Assembly: GCF_009720745.1 (NCBI RefSeq)
Contig: NZ_WNKX01000025.1
Span: 1-64,000, forward strand
DNA from: Massilia eburnea
GTDB taxonomy: Bacteria; Pseudomonadota; Gammaproteobacteria; Burkholderiales; Burkholderiaceae_D
Reading direction: 5' to 3'
DNA: 64,000 nt
Notes under the pieces: generated by a model
Seen by the model: the letters and a program-made list of their open reading frames with translations, nothing else
Told to the model about the DNA's origin: nothing
Databases searched by the model: none
Shown: positions 50,945 through 59,966 of the stretch, piece by piece
Position numbering within the stretch: position 1 is the stretch's first letter
Layout: every line of letters begins with the position of its first letter
Program-made: the position numbers and the translations under genes

Positions 50945-51964
50945 ATGAGCCAGCCAGCATCCAGCACCAAACCGATTATCCTGACCGGCGACCGTCCGAC
51001 CGGTCCGCTGCACCTCGGCCACTTTGTCGGCAGCCTGCGCAACCGTGTGTCCTACCAGGACGACTATAACCAGTTCATCATGCTGGCAGACTCGCAGGCG
51101 CTGACCGACAATATGGACGACACCAACAAGGTGCATCGCAACGTGGTGGAAGTGGCGCTGGACTATATGGCTTGCGGCATCGATCCGGCCAAGTCCACCA
51201 TCCTGATCCAGTCGCAGATCCCCGAGCTGGCCGAGCTGACCTTCTATTACCTGAACCTGGTCACCGTGGCGCGCCTGGAGCGCAACCCGACCGTGAAGCA
51301 GGAAATCGTGCTGCGCGGCTTTGAACGCGACATTCCGGCCGGCTTCCTGACCTACCCTGCTTCGCAAGCCGCCGATATTTCGGCCTTCAAGGCGTCCATC
51401 GTGCCGGTCGGTGAAGACCAGATCCCGATGATCGAGCAGACCAACGAAATCGTGCGCAAGTTCAATCGCCTGGTGAACAAGGAAATCCTGGTCGAGTGCA
51501 AGGCCGTGGTGCCGGAAGTGGGCCGCCTGCCTGGCATCGACGGCAAGGCGAAGATGTCCAAGTCGCTGGGCAATGTGATCAACCTGGGCGCCAGCGCCGC
51601 TGAAATCACTGCGGCAGTGAAGCAGGTCTACACCGATCCGCTGCACCTGAAAGTGTCCGACCCTGGCCACCTGGAAGGCAACGTCGCCTTCATCTACCTG
51701 GATGCGTTCGACACCGACAAAGCCAGCCTGCAAGAGATGAAGGACCACTACGTGCGCGGCGGCCTGGGCGACTCCGTCGTCAAGAAGCGCCTGGAGGCCG
51801 TATTGCAGGACATGCTGGCGCCGATCCGTGCCCGCCGTGAAGAACTGGCCCAGGACAAGGGCTACATCATGCAGGTGCTGAAGGAAGGCACCATGCGTGC
51901 GCGCGAAGTGGCTGCACGTACCACCGACGAAGTGAAGGCCGCCCTGGGCCTGTCCTACTTCTGA
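50945..51964 (+). CDS. trpS: Tryptophanyl-tRNA synthetase
   Basis: 339 residues from ATG 50945. Class I signatures: the HIGH-like HLGHF in PTGPLHLGHFVGSL and KMSKS in DGKAKMSKSLGNVI. The length fits the short bacterial TrpRS type. The reading frame is open further upstream to 50897, but that part lies on the terminator of the attenuator. It charges tRNA-Trp, which makes the leader peptide regulation logical (the enzyme controls the signal it responds to). Overlaps the next gene by 1 bp. Confidence 0.97.
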   Translation: MSQPASSTKPIILTGDRPTGPLHLGHFVGSLRNRVSYQDDYNQFIMLADSQALTDNMDDTNKVHRNVVEVALDYMACGIDPAKSTILIQSQIPELAELTFYYLNLVTVARLERNPTVKQEIVLRGFERDIPAGFLTYPASQAADISAFKASIVPVGEDQIPMIEQTNEIVRKFNRLVNKEILVECKAVVPEVGRLPGIDGKAKMSKSLGNVINLGASAAEITAAVKQVYTDPLHLKVSDPGHLEGNVAFIYLDAFDTDKASLQEMKDHYVRGGLGDSVVKKRLEAVLQDMLAPIRARREELAQDKGYIMQVLKEGTMRAREVAARTTDEVKAALGLSYF

Positions 51965-52272
51965 TGAGCGCCACCGCGCTGGCCGCGCTGTATGCCGTGG
52001 CCAGCGTCGCCTGCTTCATCGCCTACGCGCTGGACAAATCGGCCGCACGCCAGGGCCGCCGCCGCACCCCGGAACGCACCCTGCTCCTGCTGGGCCTTGC
52101 CGGCGGCTGGCCCGGCGCGCTGGCAGCGCAACAGCTGCTGCGCCACAAATCCGCCAAGACGTCCTTCCTCGCCAAGTTCTGGTTCACCGTCGTCCTGAAC
52201 CTGACGCTGCTCGTCGCGCTACAGGCCGGATGGGTAAGTCTCGGCCGGCTCTTCGTGCTTCCACAGGGCTGA
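51964..52272 (+). CDS. DUF1294 family small membrane protein
   Basis: 102 residues, about three hydrophobic segments (LAALYAVASVACFIAYAL near the N-terminus, a central LLLGLAGGWPGALAAQQL, and a C-terminal TVVLNLTLLVALQA). The signature DKSAARQGRRRTPERTLL plus GGWPGALAAQ and RHKSAKTSFLAKFW defines DUF1294. Function unknown in the family. Starts at the stop of trpS (TGATG) and overlaps the convergent erythromycin-esterase-like gene by 54 bp. Confidence 0.87.
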   Translation: MSATALAALYAVASVACFIAYALDKSAARQGRRRTPERTLLLLGLAGGWPGALAAQQLLRHKSAKTSFLAKFWFTVVLNLTLLVALQAGWVSLGRLFVLPQG

Positions 52273-53550
52273 ACGCTCAAGCGGCGCCAGCGCCGTACTG
52301 CGGTCGACGTGGATCAGCGCATCGAACTGCCGTTCCGCATCGGCATAGAAGTAATGGCTCATGCGCTCCGTATCGGGCCGGTAGATCACGCCGATCGCCC
52401 GCTCCAGCAAGCGCCCGTCGGCCCGCGTCAGGGCACTATCGCGCCCGCGCAGCGGCAGGAAGAAAGTCCCCTTCCCGACCCCATGCATCACGTGCTCGAC
52501 GCTGTCTGGACGCGACGGCACCACCGGTTTCAGTTCCGCCGGCCCATCCCATTCGCTGGCGGCAGTCACGCTGCCCGCATGCGTGGTAAAGCCAAGCAGG
52601 AAACTTTCGTGCGGCCGGTAACGCTCGCGCACCAGCTGCCCCAGGTTCAGTTGGCCATGCGCGCCCATTTCGGTGGCGCGCGCATCGCCCAGGTGTGAGT
52701 TATGCGCCCACACCACGATGCGCGCAGGCCGTCCTATCGCCTGGCCAAGATGCTCCCGCAAGGCTTGCAGCGTTTCCGCCATATGGGAATCGCGCACATT
52801 CCAGGATTCGTCGCGCCCCTTGAACATCGCGCGGTAATAAACCTCGGCATTGCGCGTCACGCGTGCGTTCTGCTGGGCGTAGAAGAATTCGTCCGGCACC
52901 ATCCCGGTGCTCAGGTGCTCATTGGCCAAACGGTTCATGTCGACCAGCTGGCGCAGTACCTCGGCCTCGCAATCGGGCTTCATGCCGAAACTGGTGGCGT
53001 AGCCGTAGCGCTGCGGGTCCTCGGCAAAGTGGTCGATGCAGCTGTAGCGTTCACGCGCGCGTGCGCCCGCAGCCGGATCGACCTGGTCGAGGTAGGCGAT
53101 CACGGCGTGCATCGATTGCTGCAAGCTGTACAGGTCCAGGCCGTAGAATCCGCAGCGGCGCGCGGGGCTGGCCACATGATGGTTGTGTACCCGCAGCCAG
53201 TTCACCAGGTCCATGGTTTCATGATTGCGCCACATCCATTGCGGGAAGCGTTTGAAACCGGATAAGGCCTGGTCGGCGCTCATGTCGTCGCCGCTGTGCT
53301 GCACATAGCGGCTGACGCGCAAGGCGTCCGGCCAGTCGGCTTCGACGGCGATGGCGTCGAAGCCCTTGTCGACGATCAGGCGTTTGCTGATGTCGGCGCG
53401 CAGGCGGTAGAACTCGCGCGTACCGTGTGTGGCTTCACCGAGCAGCACAATCGTGGCGTCGCCGATAAAGTCCAGCAGGTAGTCGAGATCCTCCGCAGTT
53501 TCCAGGGGCCGCGCCTCGCGCTGCAACGCGGCGATCAAGGTCTTGTCCAT
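52219..53550 (-). CDS. Erythromycin-esterase-family protein
   Basis: 443 residues, no signal peptide. Family motifs: GEATHGTREFYRLRADI (catalytic His region), AIAVEADWPDALRV, RVHNHHVASPARRCGFYGLDL, WAHNSHLGDARATEMG. It is most like the group related to EreA and Streptomyces succinoglycan-associated proteins that hydrolyse or bind macrocyclic esters, but true resistance activity cannot be claimed. The C-terminus overlaps DUF1294. Divergent from the DMT gene at 53612 (61 bp). Confidence 0.87.
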   Translation of the reverse strand: MDKTLIAALQREARPLETAEDLDYLLDFIGDATIVLLGEATHGTREFYRLRADISKRLIVDKGFDAIAVEADWPDALRVSRYVQHSGDDMSADQALSGFKRFPQWMWRNHETMDLVNWLRVHNHHVASPARRCGFYGLDLYSLQQSMHAVIAYLDQVDPAAGARARERYSCIDHFAEDPQRYGYATSFGMKPDCEAEVLRQLVDMNRLANEHLSTGMVPDEFFYAQQNARVTRNAEVYYRAMFKGRDESWNVRDSHMAETLQALREHLGQAIGRPARIVVWAHNSHLGDARATEMGAHGQLNLGQLVRERYRPHESFLLGFTTHAGSVTAASEWDGPAELKPVVPSRPDSVEHVMHGVGKGTFFLPLRGRDSALTRADGRLLERAIGVIYRPDTERMSHYFYADAERQFDALIHVDRSTALAPLERSALWKHEEPAETYPSGL

Positions 53551-53611
53551 GATTCAGCAAGATATCGCAAGCTGTGCGAAACTGTCGCAGGTTTAACCGG
53601 GGAAATATTGC

Positions 53612-54565
53612 ATGTGGATTGGTGTGGTATGCGGCCTGCTGGCAGGCGCGATGTGGGGCATGGTATTTGTCGTGCCGGAGCTGCTGTCGGCCTTTACGCC
53701 GCTGGAAATGGCGGTGGGCCGCTATATGGCTTACGGCGCGATCGCTTTCGTGCTGATGCTGCCGCGCCTGCGCAACCTGTTCGGGCGCCTGGAGCGCGCC
53801 GACTATTTTGCGCTGCTGCGGCACGCCTTGGCCGGCAATATCGTCTACTACATGTTCCTGGCGCTGGGTGTGAAGCTGGCCGGCGTGGCGCCGACTTCCC
53901 TGATCATTGGCGTGCTGCCTATTGCCGTGACGCTGATGGGGCGCAACGACCACGGCGCGGTGCCGCTGCGCCAGCTCGCCATGCCTTTGCTGGTGACGGC
54001 TGCCGGCATTGCCTGCATCAATGTCGACGTGTTCCAGCATGCCGCCGCTGCGGGCGCATCGCTTGCCAACACCGTCATCGGCGTGCTGTGCGCCACGGGC
54101 GCCTTGCTGTGCTGGTCCTGGTACACGCTCGACAATGCGCGCTACCTCAAGCGCAATCCTCATTACAGCAGCGCTGAATGGTCGGCGCTGTATGGACTGT
54201 CCAGCGGGCTGATTGCGCTGGTGATCGCTGCCATCGCTTTTGCCATTTTCCACGGCGAAGTCACGGGCGCCGCCGGCGCTGCCTCGGGCCGCAACTGGAC
54301 GCTGTTCTGGATCTGCAATAGCCTGCTGGCCCTGGGCGCCTCGGTCATCGGCAACCATTTGTGGAACGTGGCCAGCCGCCGCGTGCCGATTACTTTGTCC
54401 GGCCAGCTGATCCTGTTCGAGACCCTGTTCGCGCTGCTGTATGGCTTTATCTATAAGCAGCAGTTCCCGCGCCCGCTGGAAATTGCCGCCATCGTATTGC
54501 TGATCGCCGGCGTCACGTGGTCGATGCACGTCCACGCGCAGGAGGAGGAACTCAGTCCGGCCTGA
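53612..54565 (+). CDS. DMT-family (EamA) transporter
   Basis: 317 residues, ten hydrophobic segments in two EamA repeats (GLLAGAMWGMVFVVPELL in the first; the second reads WNVASRRVPITLSGQLILF before the last two helices). The start ATG follows a weak site (GGGGAAA). Like the other DMT gene it probably exports a small compound. It overlaps the convergent PaiB-like gene by 14 bp. Confidence 0.88.
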   Translation: MWIGVVCGLLAGAMWGMVFVVPELLSAFTPLEMAVGRYMAYGAIAFVLMLPRLRNLFGRLERADYFALLRHALAGNIVYYMFLALGVKLAGVAPTSLIIGVLPIAVTLMGRNDHGAVPLRQLAMPLLVTAAGIACINVDVFQHAAAAGASLANTVIGVLCATGALLCWSWYTLDNARYLKRNPHYSSAEWSALYGLSSGLIALVIAAIAFAIFHGEVTGAAGAASGRNWTLFWICNSLLALGASVIGNHLWNVASRRVPITLSGQLILFETLFALLYGFIYKQQFPRPLEIAAIVLLIAGVTWSMHVHAQEEELSPA

Positions 54566-55220
54566 TACGCTCGTTCACCAGGTCCGCCATCGCTAACGCG
54601 CCGCCGCCCAGCGGCGTGCCGATATCGCTGGCGGCCAGGCTGCGCAGTCCTGCCTCCACGCCCGCGGCGTCGGCAGCGCTGCGGTTCTGGCTCACTTTCC
54701 ACTTGCCGCTGATGGAGGCGATCGGAATCTCGATGCCGATGATTGCTTTCAGCAGTCCATCGACAAAATCGGCCGGGGCATCTTCCACCGCCCACGGCTC
54801 CGGCAGGCCGGTCTCCTGCATGGCAGTCAAATCGCCGAGTTGACGCCGCAGCCAGGCCGCATCTTCCACCATCCGCGCGGCGCCGCGCACCTGCACCATG
54901 GCGTAATTCCAGGTCGGCACCACCTTGTGCGTCACGGCCTTGGTGGCGTACCAGCTTGGGCTGATGTAGGACTCCGGTCCCTGGAACACCACCAGGCATT
55001 CGCCATGGGCAGCCAGCGCCAGCGAGGCCGGGTTGGCACGCGCCATATGCGCGCGCAGCACGCCCAGCCCGGCCTCGCCCTCATCGGGATAAAGCGAGAA
55101 CGGCAGCAGGTCCGCCGTCGGTGCGGCGCCGGGAATAACCAGCATGCCGAGCGGATAGGCCCGGATCAGCCCATGTTTGACCTCAAGGCGGTCTTCAGCG
55201 AAAGCGGTAGGAAGGTACAT
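54552..55220 (-). CDS. PaiB-like FMN-binding negative regulator
   Basis: 222 residues from ATG 55220; the frame is open upstream but that part is the antisense of the next gene. PaiB family: MYLPTAFAEDRLE at the start, LPFSLYPDEG, GPESYISPSWYATK and VPTWNYAMVQVRG, then the C-terminal GKWKVSQNRS. Members bind FMN and act as transcription or sporulation regulators in Bacillus; the role in proteobacteria is unclear. Confidence 0.9.
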   Translation of the reverse strand: MYLPTAFAEDRLEVKHGLIRAYPLGMLVIPGAAPTADLLPFSLYPDEGEAGLGVLRAHMARANPASLALAAHGECLVVFQGPESYISPSWYATKAVTHKVVPTWNYAMVQVRGAARMVEDAAWLRRQLGDLTAMQETGLPEPWAVEDAPADFVDGLLKAIIGIEIPIASISGKWKVSQNRSAADAAGVEAGLRSLAASDIGTPLGGGALAMADLVNERIRPD

Positions 55221-55270
55221 GCGCTCAGTGTAGCGTGGTGCGCTCAAACGTGCATAGGGCCAGCCATGGC

Positions 55271-55885
55271 CTAATTCAGCAGGCCATGCTCGACCATCAC
55301 GTCCTGCACCAGCTCCAGGCGCAGCACCGGATTTTCTTGCGCCAGCAGCAGCTGTTTCTGCGCCAGCGGCAAACGAAGCAGCTCGCACCAGCGGTTGGCG
55401 ACCCAGCCCGCCTCCTGCAGGCGGTATGGCGCCTGCATCGGCATTTGCTCGGGTGGCACGCCGCGCTCTTGCAAGGTCTGGATCAGGACGCCCAGGCTGT
55501 CGGCGACATCCTGCTGCTCGGAAGGAATCGGCACCGTCATATCGTCGTCGATGGCAGATACTTCCGCCATCCACAAGCCATGCTTCAGCTGTTCGGCGGC
55601 GACGATGCGGAAGCGCTGGCGCCCGCTGCAGCGCAACTGCATCAAGCCCGGAATGACCGCCTTCCATTCACCGATATGCGCCATGGTGCCCACGGCGCAC
55701 AGGGTTTCATGCTGGTCGGGTTTGCGCACTTCGTCGCCCTGGACCAGGGCGACCACGCCGAAGTCTTCCTGATGTTCGATGCAACGCTTCACCATGTCGA
55801 GGTAGCGCACCTCGAAGATTTGCAGCGGCAGGTACCCATCCGGATACAGCACCGTTTGCAACGGAAATAAGGGAATCGCGGACAT
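55271..55885 (-). CDS. Lon N-terminal (substrate-binding) domain protein
   Basis: 204 residues, single LON substrate-binding domain (MSAIPLFPLQTVLYPDGYLPLQIFEVRYLDMV, given here as a pattern LPLFPLxxVLFPGGxLPLxIFExRY-like). No AAA or protease part, so it is a stand-alone version; similar small proteins have unknown function. Starts 6 bp after the amidohydrolase gene and is likely in that operon. Confidence 0.88.
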   Translation of the reverse strand: MSAIPLFPLQTVLYPDGYLPLQIFEVRYLDMVKRCIEHQEDFGVVALVQGDEVRKPDQHETLCAVGTMAHIGEWKAVIPGLMQLRCSGRQRFRIVAAEQLKHGLWMAEVSAIDDDMTVPIPSEQQDVADSLGVLIQTLQERGVPPEQMPMQAPYRLQEAGWVANRWCELLRLPLAQKQLLLAQENPVLRLELVQDVMVEHGLLN

Positions 55886-55891
55886 ACTTCA

Positions 55892-57178
55892 TCATCGCAC
55901 GTTTCGGACCACACTGCCGCCTTTCATGACGAAGCCGACATGGTACAAGGCGCCGATATCGGCCGTAGGATCGCCCTCCACCGCCACCAGGTCGGCCAGA
56001 TAGCCCGGCTTTACCTGGCCCAGTGTCGCGGCGCGGTCCAGCACAGCGGCGTTGACCACGGTGGCCGCCCGCAGCGCTTCGGTCGGCGTCATGCCCAGCT
56101 TGACCAGCCATTCCGCCTCGCGCGCGCTGCCGCCATGGGCAAACACGCCGACGTCGCTGCCCAGGCCAATCGTCACGCCCGCCTTGCGCGCCAGCTGGAA
56201 GGCACGCGCCGCCGCCTGCATGGACGGCGTCGGCGGGCCGCCCCGCACATACTTCTGGAAGTATTCGCTGGTCGCCTCCGGCGCGGCCAATGTGGGGAAA
56301 TAGGCAACCTTGCGCTCGGCCAAGAGCCTGAAGGTCGCCTCGCTGCCGCCATAACCGTGTTCGATGGTATCCACGCCGGCCAGCACGGCGCGGCGCATGC
56401 CCTCGTCGGTCGAAGCGTGGGCCGACACTTTGCGCCCGGTGTTATGGGCCGCCGCCACCAGTGCGTCGAGTTCCTGCTGGCTGAATGTGGCGCGCGAGGA
56501 GCCGTCCGGCCCGATACGGTAGTCGGCGTACACCTTGATCCAGTCGGCGCCGTGGGCAGCCTGCTCGCGCACCGCCTTCACCACTTCGTCGACGCCGGTC
56601 GCTTCCTGGGCGCCCACCGGCAGGTGCATGTCGGGCCGGTAGGACTTCACGTTCGGACCATAGCTGCCGCTGGCCACAATCGCCAGCGTCGCCACGAACA
56701 TGCGCGGCCCCGGCACCACACCGTCCTCGATGGCGCGCTTGATCGACACGTCGGCATAGCCCGCGCCTTCCGAACCCAGGTCGCGCAAGGTGGTAAATCC
56801 CGATTGCAGCTGCGCCTGCACATGGCGCGCGGCCAGCAGCACACGGTATGCTTCCGGCTCCTTCAGCACCTGGTCGTCCCAGCTCGTTTCGTTATACGGG
56901 TGCAGCAGCACGTGCGAATGCAGGTCCATGAGGCCGGGAATCAGCGTTTTGCCCGGCAAGGCAATGCGCTCGGCATCGGCCGGAACAGGCACCTCGGCAG
57001 TGGGACCTGCGGCGGCCACCTTGCCATCGGCCACCAGTACCGACCAGCCGCCGTGAGCCGCGCCCTCGCCGGTCCAGACCCGTTCGGGCGTCAGCAATAC
57101 CGGCCTGGCCGCAAACGCCGATCCGCCAACACATAAGAGTAAGGCCGCCAGCAGCGGCCGCAATGCAAAGCTCGACAT
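55892..57178 (-). CDS. Exported metal-dependent amidohydrolase (imidazolonepropionase/prolidase-like)
   Basis: 428 residues. Signal peptide about 1-24 (ends AFAAR). Amidohydrolase superfamily: first metal pair LHSH (DLHSHVLLHP), VSAHASTDEGMRRA, EHGYGG, and the late Asp in GSDVGVFAHGG. The KVYADYR stretch may carry the bridging Lys. Related enzymes act as periplasmic Xaa-Pro dipeptidases, organophosphorus hydrolases or lactonases. The substrate is unknown. Confidence 0.88.
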   Translation of the reverse strand: MSSFALRPLLAALLLCVGGSAFAARPVLLTPERVWTGEGAAHGGWSVLVADGKVAAAGPTAEVPVPADAERIALPGKTLIPGLMDLHSHVLLHPYNETSWDDQVLKEPEAYRVLLAARHVQAQLQSGFTTLRDLGSEGAGYADVSIKRAIEDGVVPGPRMFVATLAIVASGSYGPNVKSYRPDMHLPVGAQEATGVDEVVKAVREQAAHGADWIKVYADYRIGPDGSSRATFSQQELDALVAAAHNTGRKVSAHASTDEGMRRAVLAGVDTIEHGYGGSEATFRLLAERKVAYFPTLAAPEATSEYFQKYVRGGPPTPSMQAAARAFQLARKAGVTIGLGSDVGVFAHGGSAREAEWLVKLGMTPTEALRAATVVNAAVLDRAATLGQVKPGYLADLVAVEGDPTADIGALYHVGFVMKGGSVVRNVR

Positions 57179-57190
57179 ATTCTCGCCGTA

Positions 57191-57222
57191 TAAAAAGAAA
57201 AAGGGCGGATATTAATCCGCCC
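57191..57222 (-). terminator. Rho-independent terminator after the H-NS gene
   Basis: An 8-bp stem GGGCGGAT (57203-57210) with ATCCGCCC (57215-57222) and a 4-nt loop is followed on the minus strand by a T-rich run (57191-57202). It lies between the H-NS stop and the amidohydrolase start, so it separates the two units. Confidence 0.8.
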
Positions 57223-57238
57223 CTCTCACTGTGTCCGC

Positions 57239-57532
57239 TTATTTAATCAGGAAGTCTTCCTTCTTCTTACCTTCCAACCATTTCGGCGCACGGCCGCGGC
57301 CGGTCCATTGGGAACCCGACACCGGGTCCTGATATTTCATCGGCACACGGGCGCGCGGCTTGACTGGTTTATTGCTCTTGGCAGCCGGGCCGAGATCAGC
57401 AGCAGTCAGATCATATTCACGCATGATGGACCAGATCTGCTCTTTTGCTTTTTGCACTTCGGCTTTACGCGCGTCATTGGCGAGATTTTGCAATTCGGCA
57501 ATTTTTGCCTGGTATTCCTGATAGGTGGTCAT
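57239..57532 (-). CDS. H-NS-family nucleoid protein
   Basis: 97 residues. N-terminal coiled-coil oligomerisation part (MTTYQEYQAKIAEL onward, about 1-45), Lys/Arg/Pro linker, then the DNA-binding loop DPVSGSQWTGRGRAPKWL, typical of beta-proteobacterial H-NS/BpH3-type proteins. A weak AAAAGAG precedes the start. Likely silences horizontally acquired, A/T-rich DNA. Terminators lie at both sides. Confidence 0.95.
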   Translation of the reverse strand: MTTYQEYQAKIAELQNLANDARKAEVQKAKEQIWSIMREYDLTAADLGPAAKSNKPVKPRARVPMKYQDPVSGSQWTGRGRAPKWLEGKKKEDFLIK

Positions 57533-57641
57533 CTCTTTTTACCCTAAGTGTATGAAAAATCAAAGTGTGACAATGTGTGAGATTTCTTACCCGCAATGTA
57601 CCATAGTTGCGTTGATCTTATCTACATAATTTAACCATATT

Positions 57642-57680
57642 AAAAAAAAAGCGCCACACATTTGACATGCGGCGCTTTTT
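57642..57680. terminator. Bidirectional terminator downstream of the TonB receptor
   Basis: A stem GCGCC (57651-57655) with GGCGC (57671-57675), extended by pairs in ACA/TGC, is flanked by a 9-A run on the left and a T run on the right. It ends the receptor transcript (minus strand). The rest of 57533-57735 is A/T-rich and shows no gene; the H-NS promoter is expected here. Confidence 0.75.
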
Positions 57681-57735
57681 ATTTCATTGATAATTAAATC
57701 AAGGGCTAAGACCGGTTATAGCCGGCTTATTTAAC

Positions 57736-59873
57736 TCAGAACTGCATCTCAAGCTGCAAGCGATAATTACGCACGCCCTCGTTGACCGAAAGTGTCGACG
57801 ATATTCCGGCCGCTGTCTGATACCTTGTCAGTGAAAGGTAATCCTGCGCCAGCAAATTCCAGGCAGAGAATCGCAACTGAGTCTTACTGTCCAGTTTCCA
57901 GGCAATATACCCGTCCAGCTGGCGAGAAACTGTCGACCAGCTATAGCGGTCGACATCATTGCGTACCTCACCGCCCGCCCGGAAAGTGAAACTACTCCCC
58001 ATGCTCCAGCTTCCGTCCGGCGTCTTATAGTCAAGGCCGAGATTGGCCGTCAACGGCACCTGCTGGTCCAGGCGGTTGTCCGGCCCGGGCACCGAATCGA
58101 CGCGCGACCAGTTGCGGCTGATGTTGGCGCGCACGTCGAGTGCAGGGGCATGGTCCATCACCGCCTTCATCGGGAATTTCACTTCCACGTCCAGGCTGTG
58201 CACATCAGCCCGGCCGTTGTTCATCATGGTCATCACCCAGCGGCCAGTGTTATCGAGGAAGACGTTGCGGCGCGTGTAGTTGCTGATGCGGCGCGACGCC
58301 GCCGCAACGCTGAACAGCGCCCCCTCCGCCCAATAGTGTTCGTAGGATGCGTCGATACCAGTCGCCAGTTCAGGCTTCAGGTTCGGATTGCCGATCCAGT
58401 CGGTCTCCAGCTGGCTGTTATTGGTCGTCGTGAAGCGGCGGCCAGAGAGGTTGTTTGGCGCCGGCGCCTTGTACGTGCGCGTCAGGGCCGCGCGCAACTG
58501 GTCTTTGCCGTTCGGGAGCTTGTACAGGTTTGCGCCAGTGGACTCCATACGCTGCTGCGGTTATCCACCGGATCGAAACCGGCGCCGGAACTGTGCGTGT
58601 TCAAGCCTTCCCAGCGCAGCCCCGCATAGAGCGACCATGCTTTGCTGATATTCCATTCGTCCTGCGCAAAGAAAGCGGCACGGCGCACCGAGGCTTGGTA
58701 TCCCTCGTCCTTGTCGTCGCGCGTACCGGCGGGAATATACAGGTCGCGCTGGTTGCGCCAGTCCCTAAGTCCGGTGTAACCCACTTCCCAGCCTGCCCCG
58801 AGCGATTGGTCGCTGCCCAAAGGCATGGTGAACTTGCCGGTGCTGCTCGCACCCCATTCGCGATTGCCGCTGAAGACATCGTGCTGCAACGATTCGTCGT
58901 CAGTATGCGTGTCCGTTTCGAACCAGGTACCGTTGGAGCGCCGGCGGTGGCCGCCGATCTTGGCATCCAGTTTGGCTCCTTCGCCAAACTTGTGCACCCA
59001 GTTCAGGTCCGTGCGCGCGAACAGGCTTTTGTTCACGTTGACCATATGCTCGCCAATATAGAAAGGCGCGGCGCCAGCTTCCACGTCGTAGTCGCGGTCC
59101 ATCGCGCTCTTGAAGACCGAACGGCTGATGAAGGACTGCGACGTCAGGGTGTCGCCGTTCTCGAGGTTCCAGTTAAAGCGCGGCGCCAGCTCCAGACCGC
59201 GTGCCTGGCCACGGTCCCACAGCAGCATGCGACGCTGCATGACGGGATCGCCCGCCAGGTCGAGCTGGTCCTGGTCACTGCGGTAGTGGCGGTCGAAATC
59301 ATATCGTCCGCCGCTCAGATTGATCGAATACGAGAACTTGCCGTCTTTATCGGACAGCAGCAGATTCCCGTTCGGGTTGGTCGCTTCTGCACTATGGCTG
59401 ACGCCGAATTTGAACTCGTGCTGTGCCGCCTTGACCGCTTTTTTCAGCACGATATTGATGGTGCCGGCGATCGACTGGGTGCTGAATTCCGCACTCGCCG
59501 CGCGGATCACCTCGATGCGCTCGATGCTGTCAGGCGACAGGCTCTCGATACTGAATCCCGGCGGCACCCGCTCGCCATTCAGCAGGATTTGCGTGTAGCC
59601 GCTGCCCAGGCCGCGCATGCGGATATCCTTGCCGCCCGGGCCGACCGACACGCCCGGTACGCGCTTGAGCGCATCCCCGATCGAGGTGTCGCCATAGCGT
59701 TTCAGCTCATCTGCGCTGACGACGATCTTGCTCGCGGTATCGTCCTTGCGCGGGTTGTAGGCCTCGGCCGCAGCTTTGATTTCGATTTTCTGGATGGGTT
59801 CCTGCTTCTTGTCCTGCGCCATGGCTTGGGTGGCGGCGAAGATGGCTGTTGCTGCGAGTGTCAGGCGGATCAT
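57736..59873 (-). pseudogene. TonB-dependent receptor interrupted by a one-base frameshift
   Basis: Start ATG 59873 (MIRLTLAATAIF signal peptide). The first part has a plug domain (RYGDTSIGDALKRVPGVSV, GSGYTQILLNGERVPPGF, IERIEVIRAASAEF) and barrel strands, then leaves frame after SSVWSPLAQT. The second part resumes in another frame at LYKLPNGKDQL, continues as a perfect barrel and ends QLEMQF with the C-terminal Phe. Adding one C to the CC at 58527-58528 (minus strand ACC to ACCC) restores a 713-codon frame. It is either a sequencing error in a C run or a recent inactivation. Everything else in the gene looks intact. Confidence 0.85.
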
Positions 59874-59966
59874 TGTTGCAAAAAAGGTAAATGATTCTCG
59901 GGCGCAACTGTACCCTATGGTGCAGGCGGTAGCAAGGATATAATTCGGCATCTTCAAATATTTGGA

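Noticed and set aside
59880..59900. Fur box before the frameshifted TonB receptor (AATGATTCTC)
   Set aside because: Only a half-site-like match; not enough to call.
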